Shown piece by piece: positions 25,346-37,039 of a stretch of DNA of 64,000 nucleotides. The stretch is from Tanypteryx hageni (lineage: Eukaryota > Arthropoda > Insecta > Odonata > Petaluridae), in NCBI GenBank assembly GCA_028673005.1, contig CM054116.1, positions 77,078,572 to 77,142,571 on the forward strand, given 5' to 3'. Numbering within the stretch: the stretch's first letter is position 1; every line of letters starts with the position of its first letter. The position numbers and the translations under genes are program-made. Under the pieces are notes generated by a model. It was given only the letters and a program-made list of their open reading frames with translations. It was not told the origin of the DNA and did not search any database.

Positions 25346-27060
25346 TTTTAATACTTTCTTCATTCTTTTGTAGATATCTTCAGTGGATGTGTAATTTAAT
25401 TTTTGAAATCGCCTTTTTTGAACTGTTTTACGGTTTATCATGATCGATTGGTACATTTGGATCAACAATTTTGTCACGAAATTCTTAAGGGTTCATTTAA
25501 AATAATAGCGTTCATCTTTAAACATTATTTCACCTGGTCTTGCATTGAACATTTAGTAAATATGAAGGGGTGAAAATTAAATAATCTCCTTTCTCATTCT
25601 TCATGACCTCAATGGTATGTCATTGAAGTAATTACAATGAAATTGTGCTTTTACAGATGCATTTGATGACGTTGCTATCACCTCAGCGATAATCAAGCAG
25701 GACATCTTTTCGTAGTCAATGGAGTAGAGAGAATGGGGGCGATAGATAAATTATTTGTAAGGAAGATAACTTTTCAATGTGGACGAGAAACGTGGAGAGA
25801 TAGGAAAGCAGCCTTGTTGTTTGTAGGAGACGATATAATTTCCATTGCTTTCTTTTATAACGTTTCCTTCATTGTTGTCTCCATCTTTCTTCTAAAAAAA
25901 TCGTAGTCTCAGTTTTTTTTGCTATCATGACTTGATTCAATGTGAAATTCCATACGTGGCCGTGGTCGGTATCTTTTTCGACGAGACCGTGGTCAATTTC
26001 GCTCTAAATGTCTATGGGACTTCTCTCTAACTTAATCTGAACTTATGTTAGAGGGATTGGGGACCTGGTATTCTCGCCTCAATTTACACGAAAAAAGCAG
26101 AACTAATTTCCATAATTTAATATTTGGATTGCGATGATCGTTTTCTTGTCTCCTCATACTGCCATTGATCAATTTCAAAGTTATTTTCTCTAATCACAGA
26201 ATTTTATATCCGATCGTATCGGTCGCGTTTACTTTTATTTGTAATTGCAATTGTCGTCCAAGTCTCTTCGACATCTGAACCGATTGAATCGCGTCGAAAG
26301 CGATAATACGCTTTATAGCTTATTTATATCTGTTGTACCTATTTCGAGTATCATTGCCTCACATTACTCATCGTCTGCTTGGTTGAAACTTCAGGCTGAG
26401 TTAGCCGCGTTTTCTCGTATATATTAGATAACTCTTTTAGATTAATGTTTGGAGAAATAAAATTGTATCAGTCAATCTCTCAAAATTTATTTTCAGATGT
26501 TATCTCGGAATCTTGGCGACGAGTTCAAAGTCAGGTGTGGTGGTTAGGAGAATCCGTTGATAATGTCCATCCTTTCTCTAAGAACCTTTATATTTAAAAA
26601 ATATCGCGACCTATATTTAGATCAAAGCGGTTTAGTAGTAAAATGTTCTTTTTAGGGCAGCCGAAATAGTTGATATATTTTTTGTTGCGTTGCTTTTAAA
26701 ATTCTTTTATCTTTTATAAATAATTAACGGTGCTCCGATATTTTCCAAATATTGTCTATGAGCTTACGCGTAAAATTTCAGGTTCAAGAGAAACTGGCAG
26801 ATTTAAGAATAAGCAGCATCTATTTTTTGAAAGCCAGGTTTGCACGAATGTGCGATTGTTCTCCTTTATAAGGCCAAGATTATGTCCAAAGAACGAAGTC
26901 ATTACCCAATTTAAAACGATCCCAACGTTCTTTCATCGATTTTCACTCTATCATTCCATTAAGATAATAGAATATGACTTTCGTCCAAACGTCTATGGAT
27001 CACGCCTCCAATTAGGGACTCAACAAAATATCACCGGAATTATGCTTCTAAATGTTTAAA
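25346..27060. other. AT-rich DNA without a recognisable gene
   Basis: Frames at 26245-26427 and 26730-27059 are short and show no domain. No repeat ends identified. Confidence 0.45.
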
Positions 27061-27763
27061 CCTTTGCGGTTTTTCGTCGGCGTTTTCGAAGATAACATAG
27101 TAATGCGACAATCACGGAAGTAAAAATTCCGCGATAAAAAAAGCTGCGTCGCAGGAGGATGACGACGGACATTCTTTTGTAAGTGTTAAAAAATGAAATA
27201 AAACGATCGCGATCGAAAATTCGAACGAGCATTCTCTTATCGACGGAAACCTTTTTACGACTAACGAAGCGAATACGTAACTAATTCGCCGCTCACTCGA
27301 TCCCGCAGGTTTCCCCCCCCACCTCTTTTTATTTTTTTCATAATTTTCGTTCCTTCGCAATCCGCGGATAGACGGATACCTTTTCATTAAAAAAAAAGAA
27401 GAGCGCCGCGTGGGGTTTTACGACCAATTCCCTAGCTCTCGGAAAAATAAAAACTTTCGATCGGGTCAGGAAGAGGGGAAGAATAAGGCTAGCCTTTTTT
27501 AATTCAGCAATCTTGCAGATGGGATCTTAAAAAAAAAAAAAACCATGAACTCGAGTTAGGACGTCCTTTTCGAATACGAAAAACCTGGTTTGTGTGTGTG
27601 TGTATCAGATCACCTTACGCGAATAAAGGCACGAGGGGTAATTTTTTTCTCCTTCGATCTCTCGTAAAAAAATAACGTAACGACGGAGTCGATCGGAAGC
27701 TATGCGACGATACTAGCGCAGAAAGGGACGAGGAAATAAAGGTTCGGAAAAGTTATGCCTCTT

Positions 27764-27803
<40 letters not shown>

Positions 27804-28350
27804 CATCTCCTCCTCATCTCGCCTTAATATCGAGAGAAGAAGAAAGGTGAGGAGGAAGAGGACGGGAGGGAAAAAGGTCCGATTATAATCGACCAGCACT
27901 CACGATTCACTCCTTCCGATCTAAAAAAAAATAAAAGGAGAGGAAAAAATAGTAATGCCGTAATAATTCAACCCTTGCCGTGACTCACTCGCGCAAAGTT
28001 CTCTCTCTATCTATCAATCTATCGTTTCTTTTTTTTGTAAGATAAGCGAGTTGGCTCTCTCTCTCTCTCTCTTCCACTCTTTCTCTTGCCCGCCACCTGG
28101 TAAAATTAGAACGAGCTATTAAACAACGCGGGTTGAAGGAGAGAAGGTGGAGAAATGAGCGCTCCTCATACTCTCTCGCTCTCCCTCCTTCCCTTCCTCT
28201 CTCCGTCTTTCGATCGTTATCTTTCGGCTTATAAAAGCTCAGCATCACCTATCTCGAAGCTTCGATCGATTCGGTTGAGCGATTTTTAAGAACGAAAATA
28301 AAAGAACGTAGCGCGTTTCGATGAGAAAGGAGCATCGGGCGAGAGAGAGA
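27061..28350. other. CpG-richer region with (CT)n/(GA)n blocks and a TATA-like motif
   Basis: CG dinucleotides are noticeably more common than in neighbouring DNA. A (CT)n run lies at about 27773-27799 and further CT/GA runs at 28050-28090 and 28340-28360. GGCTTATAAAAGCTC occurs at about 28226, a good TATA-box match, but I could find no downstream exon. A regulatory role is speculation. Confidence 0.3.
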
Positions 28351-28639
28351 GAGAGGAAGATTCGACCGCTGTCGATTGATATCGATACACATGGACCGAT
28401 ACCCGCGGCTTTTTCTCGGCCGTGGTTTTGGTTTTTTATTATATTTGAAAAATGTTCGCGCAATAGGGATTTTAAAAGTTTCTTTTATCGCTGATGAACC
28501 TCTTTTTAAAATTATTGCAAGTTTCAGTTATTGGCTTGGAGTGTTTATAATGAAGAAATCGATAGGAAGATATTTATTTTTGCGAATTTGGATGTTATTT
28601 TTGGACTTCAAACGTAAGGTTATGGAAGATATTTGGTTC

Positions 28640-29054
28640 ACAGGGTGGTCATCGCCCATTGGCTGATAATAGCAAAGTTCATCTCTTATCAGAGTCCAGC
28701 CGATTCGCCTCTTTCCTACCCACGATGGGTATCTTAGAGGTAGTGCAATGAATAGCCAGGAAGGGAGGAGAGAAACCCGGTGCCGGCATTTGCCTGCTCT
28801 AACGAAGAACACCAGGGGGCCAACTGCTTAACGTCCCTTCCGAAGGACGGAGTGTTGATTTGAGCGCGCTTCTCATTTTCTCGTGTTCTCTTTCCTCATT
28901 GGCTCAGTTCTCGTCACCTTAGTTCCAATACGCACAAATAGGGGGCCGGCGCGTCCTCGGAAAAAATCCTCTTAAGGATTCGAATCGGGTGTCGCTTTTT
29001 TTAGTAGATCGTACGGTGGGGCTAACACTCTAACCACTACACCACCGGCTCCCC
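28640..29054 (-). repeat. tRNA-derived SINE, full-length minus-strand copy
   Basis: Read on the minus strand from 29054, the element begins GGGGAGCCGGTGGTGTAGTG. It contains an RNA polymerase III A box (TGGTGTAGTGG, 29034-29044) and B box (GATTCGAATCC, 28976-28986), the internal promoter arrangement of a tRNA. The tRNA-unrelated body follows, with the CTCCGTCCTTCGGAAGGGAC core shared with 380-690 and 34157-34460, then a copy-specific 3' part. The 3' edge is approximate. Transcription by Pol III and mobilisation by a partner LINE are known for SINEs, inferred here. Confidence 0.85.
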
Positions 29055-29691
29055 AAAGTTCATCCCAACAGCTAATGTACTCAATAAATAATCTTTCCTT
29101 TTATGTTCCACATGTCACCATCAAATTCACCTACCCAATCAAACGCAAAAATCAAGTGTGAAAACTCAAAACAGCTGACAAATCAAACCAACCTGTGAGC
29201 CTAATCCTACTCATCAAAGAAATCCTACTAAATATGTCCGGCGAGAAAAAATGGAAATGCCTGAACAAGAAGCTCTCTTTCAGTGTATTTGATTTAAACA
29301 TACTGCCATATATTGAATCCGTTGGCCCGATGCTTTTCGTTCGGATCCACTTGTGTCGACCAGATGGATGCTCGACCTTTTGATAGTCGCTCTGTAGGTA
29401 CTTTTATTTTTACCAGCGTGGTTACAAATTGTGACGATTGCTTGGATGTTTGGTTGTGCCATGGTTATATTTCGCTGTTTTATTTAACCATTTTATGGAG
29501 AATTTTGTACCGCCACGTTAATATTTTAACATTTCCAATGCTCTATTCAGCAATAATATCGGCTAAAAGCTGTAAAAACTCGTCATGTTATATTGGCAGG
29601 TCCGATAAAGCAATCTGTATCATCTATTTACTTCTCATAAACATAGCATTTCCAAATTTAAAAATAAGTACTTGAAAAAATAAATACTTAT
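29055..29691. other. AT-rich DNA without a recognisable gene
   Basis: Overlapping plus and minus frames around 29280-29675 have no domain content. Confidence 0.45.
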
Positions 29692-29749
29692 CTTAAGTAT
29701 CTCCAATAGCGATAACATAACCTTGTTATGGCTATTGGAGATATCTAAG
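29692..29749. repeat. 58-nt near-perfect hairpin
   Basis: Arms 29692-29717 and 29724-29749 pair over 26 bp with three mismatches around a 6-nt loop (TAACCT). The core arm sequence is TATCTCCAATAGC. Could be a miniature foldback remnant or a small structured RNA; the loop is short for a microRNA precursor. Confidence 0.7.
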
Positions 29750-29956
29750 ACACCTAAGTTCTTATTCTTGTATTTGTTTTCAGCTATAAGACGAACTAGA
29801 TAATTCTCTAGAGAATTTCATTCTTACTCTTATCCCCTAATGAACGACAATAAAATGTACTTAGCGCTTTTTTATTATAAAAGCGAGAGAATAAGTTTTG
29901 AATTATATGAAGACACTTTGAAAAACATAGCGATCATCGACTAGCCGATAAACAAA

Positions 29957-30151
29957 TCCCGTGTTAACTCGCGTAATTGTCCCACTTTTTCGTACCTTTT
30001 TTTTGCACTACAACAACGATGGGGCAAATACGCGGTTTTCCCATATCGTATGAAAGGGGCCAGATCAGAAAAAAATAATCTTTTATTTCCTTCTCATAAT
30101 TCAGGTGGGACAAATATGCCATGGTGCCAATTATGCGAGTAAATACGGTAT
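29957..30151. mobile_element. Short TIR element (CCGTRTTWACTCGC ends)
   Basis: The left end CCCGTGTTAACTCGCGTAAT and the reverse complement of the right end TACCGTATTTACTCGCATAA match over about 25 bp with few differences. Internal GGGGCAAATACGC and GTGGGACAAATATGCC are also related. Non-coding, about 195 bp. No target duplication identified. Confidence 0.6.
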
Positions 30152-31080
30152 CCTTTATTGAAGCGTTAGCTCTTTTAGCATGTCAACCTTCAAGTTAGTT
30201 GATTCACATATTTTTGAGCTTATTAGAGAACCATCCTGGTTTTTTAAACCATTTATTCTTTTCTTTAAATACAGTAATTTTTGTGCGCCAGAAACTTATT
30301 CCTCTTTTCTCGCCTAAGACCTTGGTATAAGTATTCGTGGTTTTGCCGTTCGCAGCGCTCTCAGGAACATATCCCCGGCAAATGGTGAGGGTTTGCTTAA
30401 CTGTATTTTTTAAACTTTGAATAACGTATTTTGAGAAAAGTAATGGTATTCTTGAAGTGCTCTTGAAAACTCAGAACCTCACGTTATATCTAGCAATTGT
30501 ATCAGACAGGGATTTAAAGAAATAAATTTTAACCCTAAGTCACGTTGCCAGAACCCATATATTAATTATCCACTTTTCAACAAAGATGTATTCTGTCTCC
30601 ATCTTGGACCGATTTCTTTATTAGTTTCGCTCGGCTAATATTAGATCGCAATCAAACTTCCCACTCGAACCCTTTCGTGATATTTATGCTTAAACTGTTT
30701 ATCGAGAAAAATACATAAGATTGTTACGCTAGTTTAGGGATAAACGCAACGCAGATATTACCTTATTTATGTGTAATTTCTTAGGGCATTAAGGCTTTTT
30801 TTCTCACAATTGTTCTCGCGAAATTGTTCCGAGATAAAAAGTCATTATCGATACCTTTGGAAGGGCGAGGCGAGGAAGGAGGCGAGAGAAAGGGATTATT
30901 ATGTTTTTATTTTCACGAAAACACAACTCCTTACTACCGAGATATATCCAATCCTTACCAATCCGTATCTCGAGACAAAACTAAGAATATTCGGGCGAGA
31001 TCTTATTTATTTTTAACGATTTTCCAATGAAATACTGCAGCATTAAAATTATTCCGTCCTGGCCAATCAGTCTACGCAAA
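30152..31080. other. AT-rich DNA without a recognisable gene
   Basis: Nothing recognisable on either strand. Confidence 0.45.
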
Positions 31081-32330
31081 TAGAAGCGGAAAGGTGGAGG
31101 GAGGGGAGGTGTAGAGCTTAAAAAGCTAAAGGGTCAAAGGAGGGGGGAGGGGAGGATGGCGAAGGAATGGGGAGTAGAAGATATGTTAATTTTATTACCG
31201 TGCGATTTTACCATTCGGGGAAGACATTAAGGACTTGATTGCGTTTGAAATCCCGAGTATTTTTCCGCTCCTTTTTTCACTAAATGCGTTCCGTAACCAA
31301 TGTATTTACCACCCTTATCGCTACGTATAATCATATAGTCCCGTTTCCTAAATCATTCCAATTTATTCCCTCCTTCACCTCTACACCCCCTCCTCTTCCA
31401 CATCACGGACCTCTCTCCCCCTTCGCTCCTCCGTTTTAACCTCAACCCCTTTTTCCATTCGTCAATTTGGAATTCCCTGAGCGTAGAAGAAAAATAGCGG
31501 GCGAAAAATCAAACTTTCTCGCTTGATAATACTCTCCGACTACCAATTTCCCGGCCATTAGAGCGGTTAATCTTTCCTTTCCCTCTATCTATCTCTCTCT
31601 CTCCTTCTGCGTAACATTAAAACGGAAAAATAAAGATAATACATGCATCCCCTCCGCTCCATTTCCTTTCTCACTCCATCTTTTTCGTTTCTCTCTTCGA
31701 TACCGTAACCCTGGATGTTTCGACGCATGAGTAAGAGAGGGAGTACCAGCGCCAGGGTCGTCAAGGATGGAAAAGGGTGGAAGGGGGGATCGCGGGTAGA
31801 TTGGAAAGTGGGAGAAGAGGAGTCGGCCATGGGCGGAGATGGCGCCTTATCGGTATTCTCGCTGCTTCTCATTCATTTGTTTTTAATTTTTCTTCTTTTT
31901 GGCTCTCTTCTCCCTCCCCGTACCTCCTACTCCGTCGCACCCACTCCTCCCGTATTGTTCTTCTCACTCCCCCCTCAACCTTCTTCCCTTTTCCGCGAAT
32001 CTTCCTCAGAGGGTCTTACCGATGATTTCCAGGTATCATTACGTCTGTTTGGGATAAGGCGGAGATAAAATAGGGTCGAGAGCGGGGAGAGGGTCGATGG
32101 TAGGAGGAATTAAAAGAGATGGGGAGATTAAAAGGAAGGAAGAATTCGAGAGACAAAGGAGTTGCGCAGTGGAGAATTTTTCTCCTTATTTTTCCGCACC
32201 CTCTCGAAGAATTTTTTCCCTCTATCTTTGATTTTTTTTACTGACTCCTTCCCTCCCCCTCGCAAAATTCGCCAATGCAATCTACCCTTTTTTAACCCCC
32301 GAGCTTCCATTTCATCGCACGCAAACGCGC
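31081..32330. repeat. Alternating purine-rich and pyrimidine-rich tracts
   Basis: G/A-dominated at 31085-31175 and 31735-31830, C/T-dominated at 31370-31450, 31575-31690 and 31905-32000. Overlapping open frames on both strands reflect this composition, with no domain recognised. Confidence 0.6.
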
Positions 32331-32588
32331 GTACTCACACACACATGCACGTTCGAATCTATTCTTCATGCGTCTCTTTTTTCCGCTATCTCGCCATTAT
32401 CTCTTATCCTTATTTTCTTTCATATAGGAATCTTTTCATATATCGGGCCGCTATTTCCCTCTCTTCCTCTTTGTTTAGAATCCTTTTTCTTATTTTCTTT
32501 CGTGATCTTCGCATTCTGGAAGCAGCTCGGATAAGGCCAACTATATTTATTTTTGGTTTGTGGATCTATGCCGAAATCGGTTCTTTCC

Positions 32589-32742
32589 TTTTTCGCTTTC
32601 TTTTGTTTTGGCGTTTTTGTTTTTTTCTTTCCTCCGAGGCTGATTCGTTTATTCGCGATTTTTTTCGCTTTCTTTTGTTTTGGCGTTTTTGTTTTTTTCT
32701 TTCCTCCGAGGCTGATTCGTTTATTCGCGATTTTTTTCGCTT
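32589..32742. repeat. 72-bp tandem duplication
   Basis: Units 32589-32660 and 32661-32732 are identical as read, followed by a partial third start (TTTTTCGCTTTC). Because 72 is a multiple of three, an Arg/Phe-rich 24-residue peptide repeats in the overlapping frame, but composition rather than selection explains it. Identity of the two units implies a recent duplication. Confidence 0.92.
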
Positions 32743-33041
32743 TCGTCGTATCTCCTTCGGCATTGTTGGATTACTTAAAAACAAACAAACGCATAAAGTT
32801 CCGTTAAGGAGGTTCGTGAAGATTTAGGGATGCGTGAGTAATGAAAATCTTTCTGGGGAAATAAAAATTTAATTCGCAGGCGGTCGACGAGGTATTTTCG
32901 ATTTTTCGAGACCCGAGTCCACATCTTTTCGCTCATCGCTTTATCTTCGTGTTGTAACGGCAACGGGTAAATTCCGGCGGTGTTTTATTAGCACCTGAAT
33001 GAACGTGCAACCTAATAGTCTCGTTTTGTGCATTTCGCCAA

Positions 33042-33432
33042 CGAATACATAATTTAATATAATTGGGAATGAGCTTCACGGCACACACACAATGATAAAA
33101 GGTAAAAAATCTCCAAATGCCGTAATAAAATAATAAAATTGAGATTCTCCACGCCCGATCTGTGTGGATGTTGAGCGTGTTCTGAGGTCCTTGGCGCGGA
33201 GTCTCTCGCAAACCTAGGTTGGCTGACCTCCTGTCCCTGGCGCTGACCTTAAAAAAAGTCTCTAAACAGCAGGTGGAGTGTCTGGCTGTATGGGTGAGGT
33301 TTTTATCAATTTTTAATCTTTTAATTTTTAAAATAAAAAAAATCTTTTTCTCCCCTTCCCTTACTTTATTGTAGTATCTCAATTTTATTACGGCATTTGG
33401 AGATTTTTTTACCTTTTATCGAATACATAATT
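33042..33432. mobile_element. Foldback-type element with inverted arms and flanking direct repeat
   Basis: The arm at 33094-33146 (starts GATAAAAGGTAAAAAATCTC) is the near-perfect reverse complement of 33375-33420, differing mainly by a small ATAATAAA-type insertion. A 13-bp direct repeat CGAATACATAATT lies at 33042-33054 and 33420-33432. It is adjacent to the right arm but 39 bp from the left arm. The interior (about 228 bp) is GC-richer. A minus-strand frame crosses it but no family is recognised. Confidence 0.65.
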
Positions 33433-33504
33433 GAATGTTTATAATTCAAAATTATATTTTTCTTTCCGACTAGCGTAGTAATTTCTTGACCCTTTAGCGC
33501 GGGA

Positions 33505-33562
33505 CGAGTATACTCATCAACCAGTTTCATCATATGCTACGGAAAGACGAGTATACTCGCAG
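33505..33562. repeat. Two copies of palindromic GACGAGTATACTC motif
   Basis: GGGACGAGTATACTCATC at about 33503 and AAGACGAGTATACTCGCAGC at about 33546 share a self-complementary GAGTATACTC core. The first follows ACCCTTTAGCGC. They could be relics of a transposon end; no partner end is visible. Confidence 0.4.
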
Positions 33563-33574
33563 CGTGCCGATGCC

Positions 33575-33859
33575 CAGGGGCGACCCGAGGAATTTTGGCG
33601 CCCCGGGCGAGATAGCACTCCAGTGCCCCCCTCCGTTAATGTCTGTTGAGATATTTACAAAGTACATGTTAATTTATTCATCATTCTGTACAAATTATTA
33701 TTAATGAAAAATTAAAAGGAATGCCATCAAGATTCTACCATATTCCTCGATATAAATTGATACCCAATATTTAATCACTTGCAAGTAATGCATAGATAAA
33801 GATCGGGATAGCGCCCCCAAAACTTTGGTGCCCCGGGCAGCCGCCCGGCTCGCCCGTAG
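33575..33859 (+). mobile_element. hAT-like MITE, family A copy 2
   Basis: Begins CAGGGGCGACCCGAGG with TTTTGGCGCCCCGGGCG and ends GGCAGCCGCCCGGCTCGCCCGTAG. The reverse complement of this element matches 12451-12745 from end to end, so the two are copies of one family in opposite orientation. Non-coding AT-rich core. Octamers at the two edges do not match, suggesting an old insertion or imprecise edges. Confidence 0.78.
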
Positions 33860-34156
33860 CCTAATCATTCTCCTACATTACGATAAATTTTAGAAATATT
33901 TTTAAATCTTTTATATGACTTTGAGTGTGAATAAATAATTCACCGGCAAAAATGCTTCTACATCAAGCTTAAAATAGGATTTTAATGGGCCCGCGTTGAG
34001 GGATTAAACAATTTTATCAGGCCAAGCGAAGCATTGAAATGAATAAATATCTCAATTTTACCGTTTACACTTAATCAAAGGGCTTTTTTCGTGTGCAGTG
34101 CATCTATGCATATCGTTCACATGGTGTGAAATGTTCTCTATGTACAGAAATGAGGG

Positions 34157-34460
34157 GGGTGTCAGTGGCGGAGTGGTTAGAGTAATGGCCTCCCACACAG
34201 CGGTGCTGGGTTCGAATCCGACGGAAGCCGGATTTTTCAACCAGAGATCGTACCGTTCCGTACTTGTGTGATTTGAGGAGACCGCGCAAGTCAGCGCTCC
34301 GTCCTTCGGAAGGGACGTTAAGCAGTTGGCCTTCTTGGTGCTCTTCGTAAAGAGTAGGCTGATGCCGGGTTTCCCTCTCCCTTGTGTTTGTGTTCGGAGT
34401 GGAAGAAGTAATGGTTATAATAATCCACGAGGTTGATTAGCCAGAAATTGCATACAAACA
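34157..34460 (+). repeat. tRNA-derived SINE, plus-strand copy
   Basis: The tRNA-like head has an A box (TGGCGGAGTGG, 34166-34176) and a B box (GGTTCGAATCC, 34209-34219) at tRNA-like spacing. The body shares the CTCCGTCCTTCGGAAGGGAC core, the TTAAGCAGTTGG block and the TTTCCCTC block with the other copies. The copy ends near an A-rich CAAACAAACAAATAG tail at 34456-34472, plausible as the SINE 3' tail. Minus-strand frames over the head are artefacts. Confidence 0.88.
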
Positions 34461-34474
34461 AACAAATAGAAATG

Positions 34475-36214
34475 AGCCTTGAAATCAGATTGTAGTAATT
34501 TTAAATTTGGAGGCTCAGGTTCCGGTTCTGGTCATGCAAGAGGATTATAATTTATGAAATCATACTACGTGGGTTCAAAACCTTTGCACTTTTTTATCGA
34601 AATCACCCTAAAAAGTGCGTCGAACACAAAATGCGTAAAAAAGGTAGCGGAGAACGCGGTGGCAATTTTTTTAAAGAAAGGATCTCTTCTTCCCTCGCGA
34701 TTGTTTCGCCGGTGGCGAGGGCGATAAGGTCGGGACCCTAGCGCCTCCTCTTTCCATTCAGCAGACCCGTCTCGGCCGCATGGGAAGCGAGGTCGTAATG
34801 TGTTATTGCTTCTTGCGGTCGGTAATTGCACCTTCGTGAATGCCCGAGAGGAAGGAACGTTATGTGCGAGGGAGTGGAAGGGTAAGGAGAAAGAGACCCG
34901 TGCATTACGCGAGAATATCCTATTTCAGGAGAATAACTTCGGTGGGAAGTGAGATTTGTCCGGTTACTATCACGTCCTTACTTGTAGAGCGCTCAGAAGG
35001 TGTTACGACGCAGGTAAATGTCTTTTTGTTCGGATTCGTTTATAATTCGATCTCGAGGCGATATGAGTCAGCATTCGCGAGTTCCTTTTCGTTCCGGAGT
35101 CATTTGAATTTGTAATGATTTCGGTTTCTTAAGGCATTAGTATTGCAAGTCGACTTGCTCCGCACACAATAAGGGATTCATGCGATGCGATCGCATCACG
35201 ACAGATTGCCGATCTCAGACTTCTCGACTGTTTTTCATTACTCGATCCTACAATCTGTTTGTTGCGCGGAACGTTTATAGTTGTTTGTGATTTCAATTTA
35301 CCGGTACGTTTCGTGTTTTGTTTCAAAACCACCAACTTAGAAATCTGTTTAAGTTCGAATATATGGTCAATTTCTATCGCCGATTAATTTTAATAATTTA
35401 TTCTTTAATAATTAATACTTTAACATATATTAAATTTTCTAATGGGATGCACTGATTTTATATAGAGGTACCGTTTTCAACGTAGCGCATAGCTAATCAC
35501 TATGTATATCCTAATAGAAATTTTTTAGCATTATTTATACAAAGTTTCCGCAAATTCAGCAAATTGTGGAATAGTTAATTCCAATTCCAATATACTTAGT
35601 GAATATTTTCTTTATGTCAGTGCTTGTAATCTTGATTACGAACTACCGAAACCTCTTCTTAATTCTGATACTCTGACAGCTTTCTTGCGCTGTTAAATAT
35701 TCCTTCTGTTCCCAAATTAAATGTACGATAACGAAAATAAGCTAGCGGGAGCGTTCGCCGAAATTTATACGAAAATTTCTATACGGCGCTCGATTCGATG
35801 ATCGCTGATTGAAGGTAATCCTTCGTTTAATACCCGCCACTGCAGCTCAATTGACTGGTTCGACGCTCGTTAGCCTCGTGCGTCAGTTCGAAACGACGCA
35901 AAAATTTTCAGCGCTCTATCTTTGCCGTGCTCCGCTGATTCGCATCTCCCAATGACATCGATCGACATTCGGGCGCAGCCAAAGACGTAGAATTTGTTCG
36001 ATCGGGTCCACGATTTCGATTCGTTGCGGGAATTATTCGCGGCAAAAAATAATCGATTTTGCAACCCCAAGCTGTCGACAGGAAAGGACTGAGATATTGA
36101 TATTCGCGATAAGGAAAAATAAACAACACAACACTTGCGGGTTGCTATAGTGACGAGGGAGAGAGAAAGAGAGAGAACGCGGAGGAGAATTAAAGAGTGG
36201 CTAATATAGTATTA
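34475..36214. other. No recognisable gene; CpG-richer at 34.6-35.2 and 35.7-36.1 kb
   Basis: Two patches have raised CpG density and several chance open frames on both strands, none with a domain I recognise. The rest is AT-rich. Confidence 0.4.
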
Positions 36215-36222
36215 CCGTAGCT

Positions 36223-36561
36223 CAGCGGTTTCCAAATATTATAAAGCCGCGCCCCACTCACCTAAGAAAAATACATTTTCCCACACCCCCACTTAAGAAA
36301 ACTGTCTTTGCGCCCCCCTCTATATCATGGTCAGTCAAAATTCATATACAAAACCTACTGGACCAACAATTGCAATTAAGAAAAACAAGGAGGCAAACGT
36401 AACGTCCTAGCCAATTGAGGGCTAGAGTTTGACGGCTGCATATTGTAGGTTTTACAGTTAGGGTGGCTAAACGGATGGTAAATGTACGTATAATATTTTG
36501 CACCTCCTCGATTTATCCCGCGCGCCCTCCAGAGGGTCGCGCCTCAGTTTGGAAATCATTG
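36223..36561. mobile_element. hAT MITE with 7/8 target duplication
   Basis: The left end CAGCGGTTTCCAAATATT corresponds to the reverse complement of the right end (CAATGATTTCCAAACTGAGG). GCGCCCC/GCGCGACCC follows on both sides. Flanking octamers CCGTAGCT (36215-36222) and CCGTAGTT (36562-36569) differ at one base, a slightly decayed hAT duplication. 339 bp, non-coding. Confidence 0.88.
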
Positions 36562-36674
36562 CCGTAGTTGTTAACAAAGAAATATACGCCATGTCTTACG
36601 CTTCCATTGGAACCGAATGTGAGGGTGTTATTCCGTCGTAGTTGGGAGGAAATGGGGGAATAGTACGATTCTGG

Positions 36675-36850
36675 CATTCGAGCCGCCTCATCTTTCATTC
36701 ATTCTCGCACTCTCCTCTCCAACCCTCTCTCCATTCCCCCTTACGTGACAAACACTCCCGACTCCTATTCCAACACTCTCACTCCTACCAACACCTCCTT
36801 CCTTAACCCCTTCACCCTCATTCTCCCCAACCATGACATAAGGAGTCGGG
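36675..36850. repeat. Pyrimidine-rich tract
   Basis: C/T-dominated with many CTCTCC and CCAACACTC phrases. Confidence 0.6.
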
Positions 36851-37039
36851 CAACTTCCTCAAGACTCATTTAAAACGTTTAATACGGCGTAACCCAAGGA
36901 GATCGGGATCGGCGTAAAGGGAAAAGGAAAAGCGCACGATGTCATAAAAGGAGAAGCGGGAAAGGGATAAAGTAACAGAATTATGGAGGCGGCGATTAAG
37001 AAACAAAACGGGAAATGTTAGGGGAGGAATGCACATGTA

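Noticed and set aside
28226..28240. TATA box GGCTTATAAAAGCTC as a promoter
   Set aside because: Good motif match, but no initiator, exon or open frame downstream supports a gene; kept only as a note in the region entry.
32162..32827. 221-codon plus-strand frame with a repeated 24-residue Phe/Arg-rich segment
   Set aside because: The repetition comes from a DNA-level 72-bp tandem duplication in T-rich sequence; no hydrophobic-helix pattern or family match.
33094..33382. 149-codon minus-strand frame across the foldback
   Set aside because: Spans the inverted-repeat arms and both flanks without a recognised domain; the reading is incidental.
34166..34219. Functional tRNA gene
   Set aside because: A and B boxes are present but no complete acceptor-stem pairing is evident, and the sequence continues into a shared SINE body.
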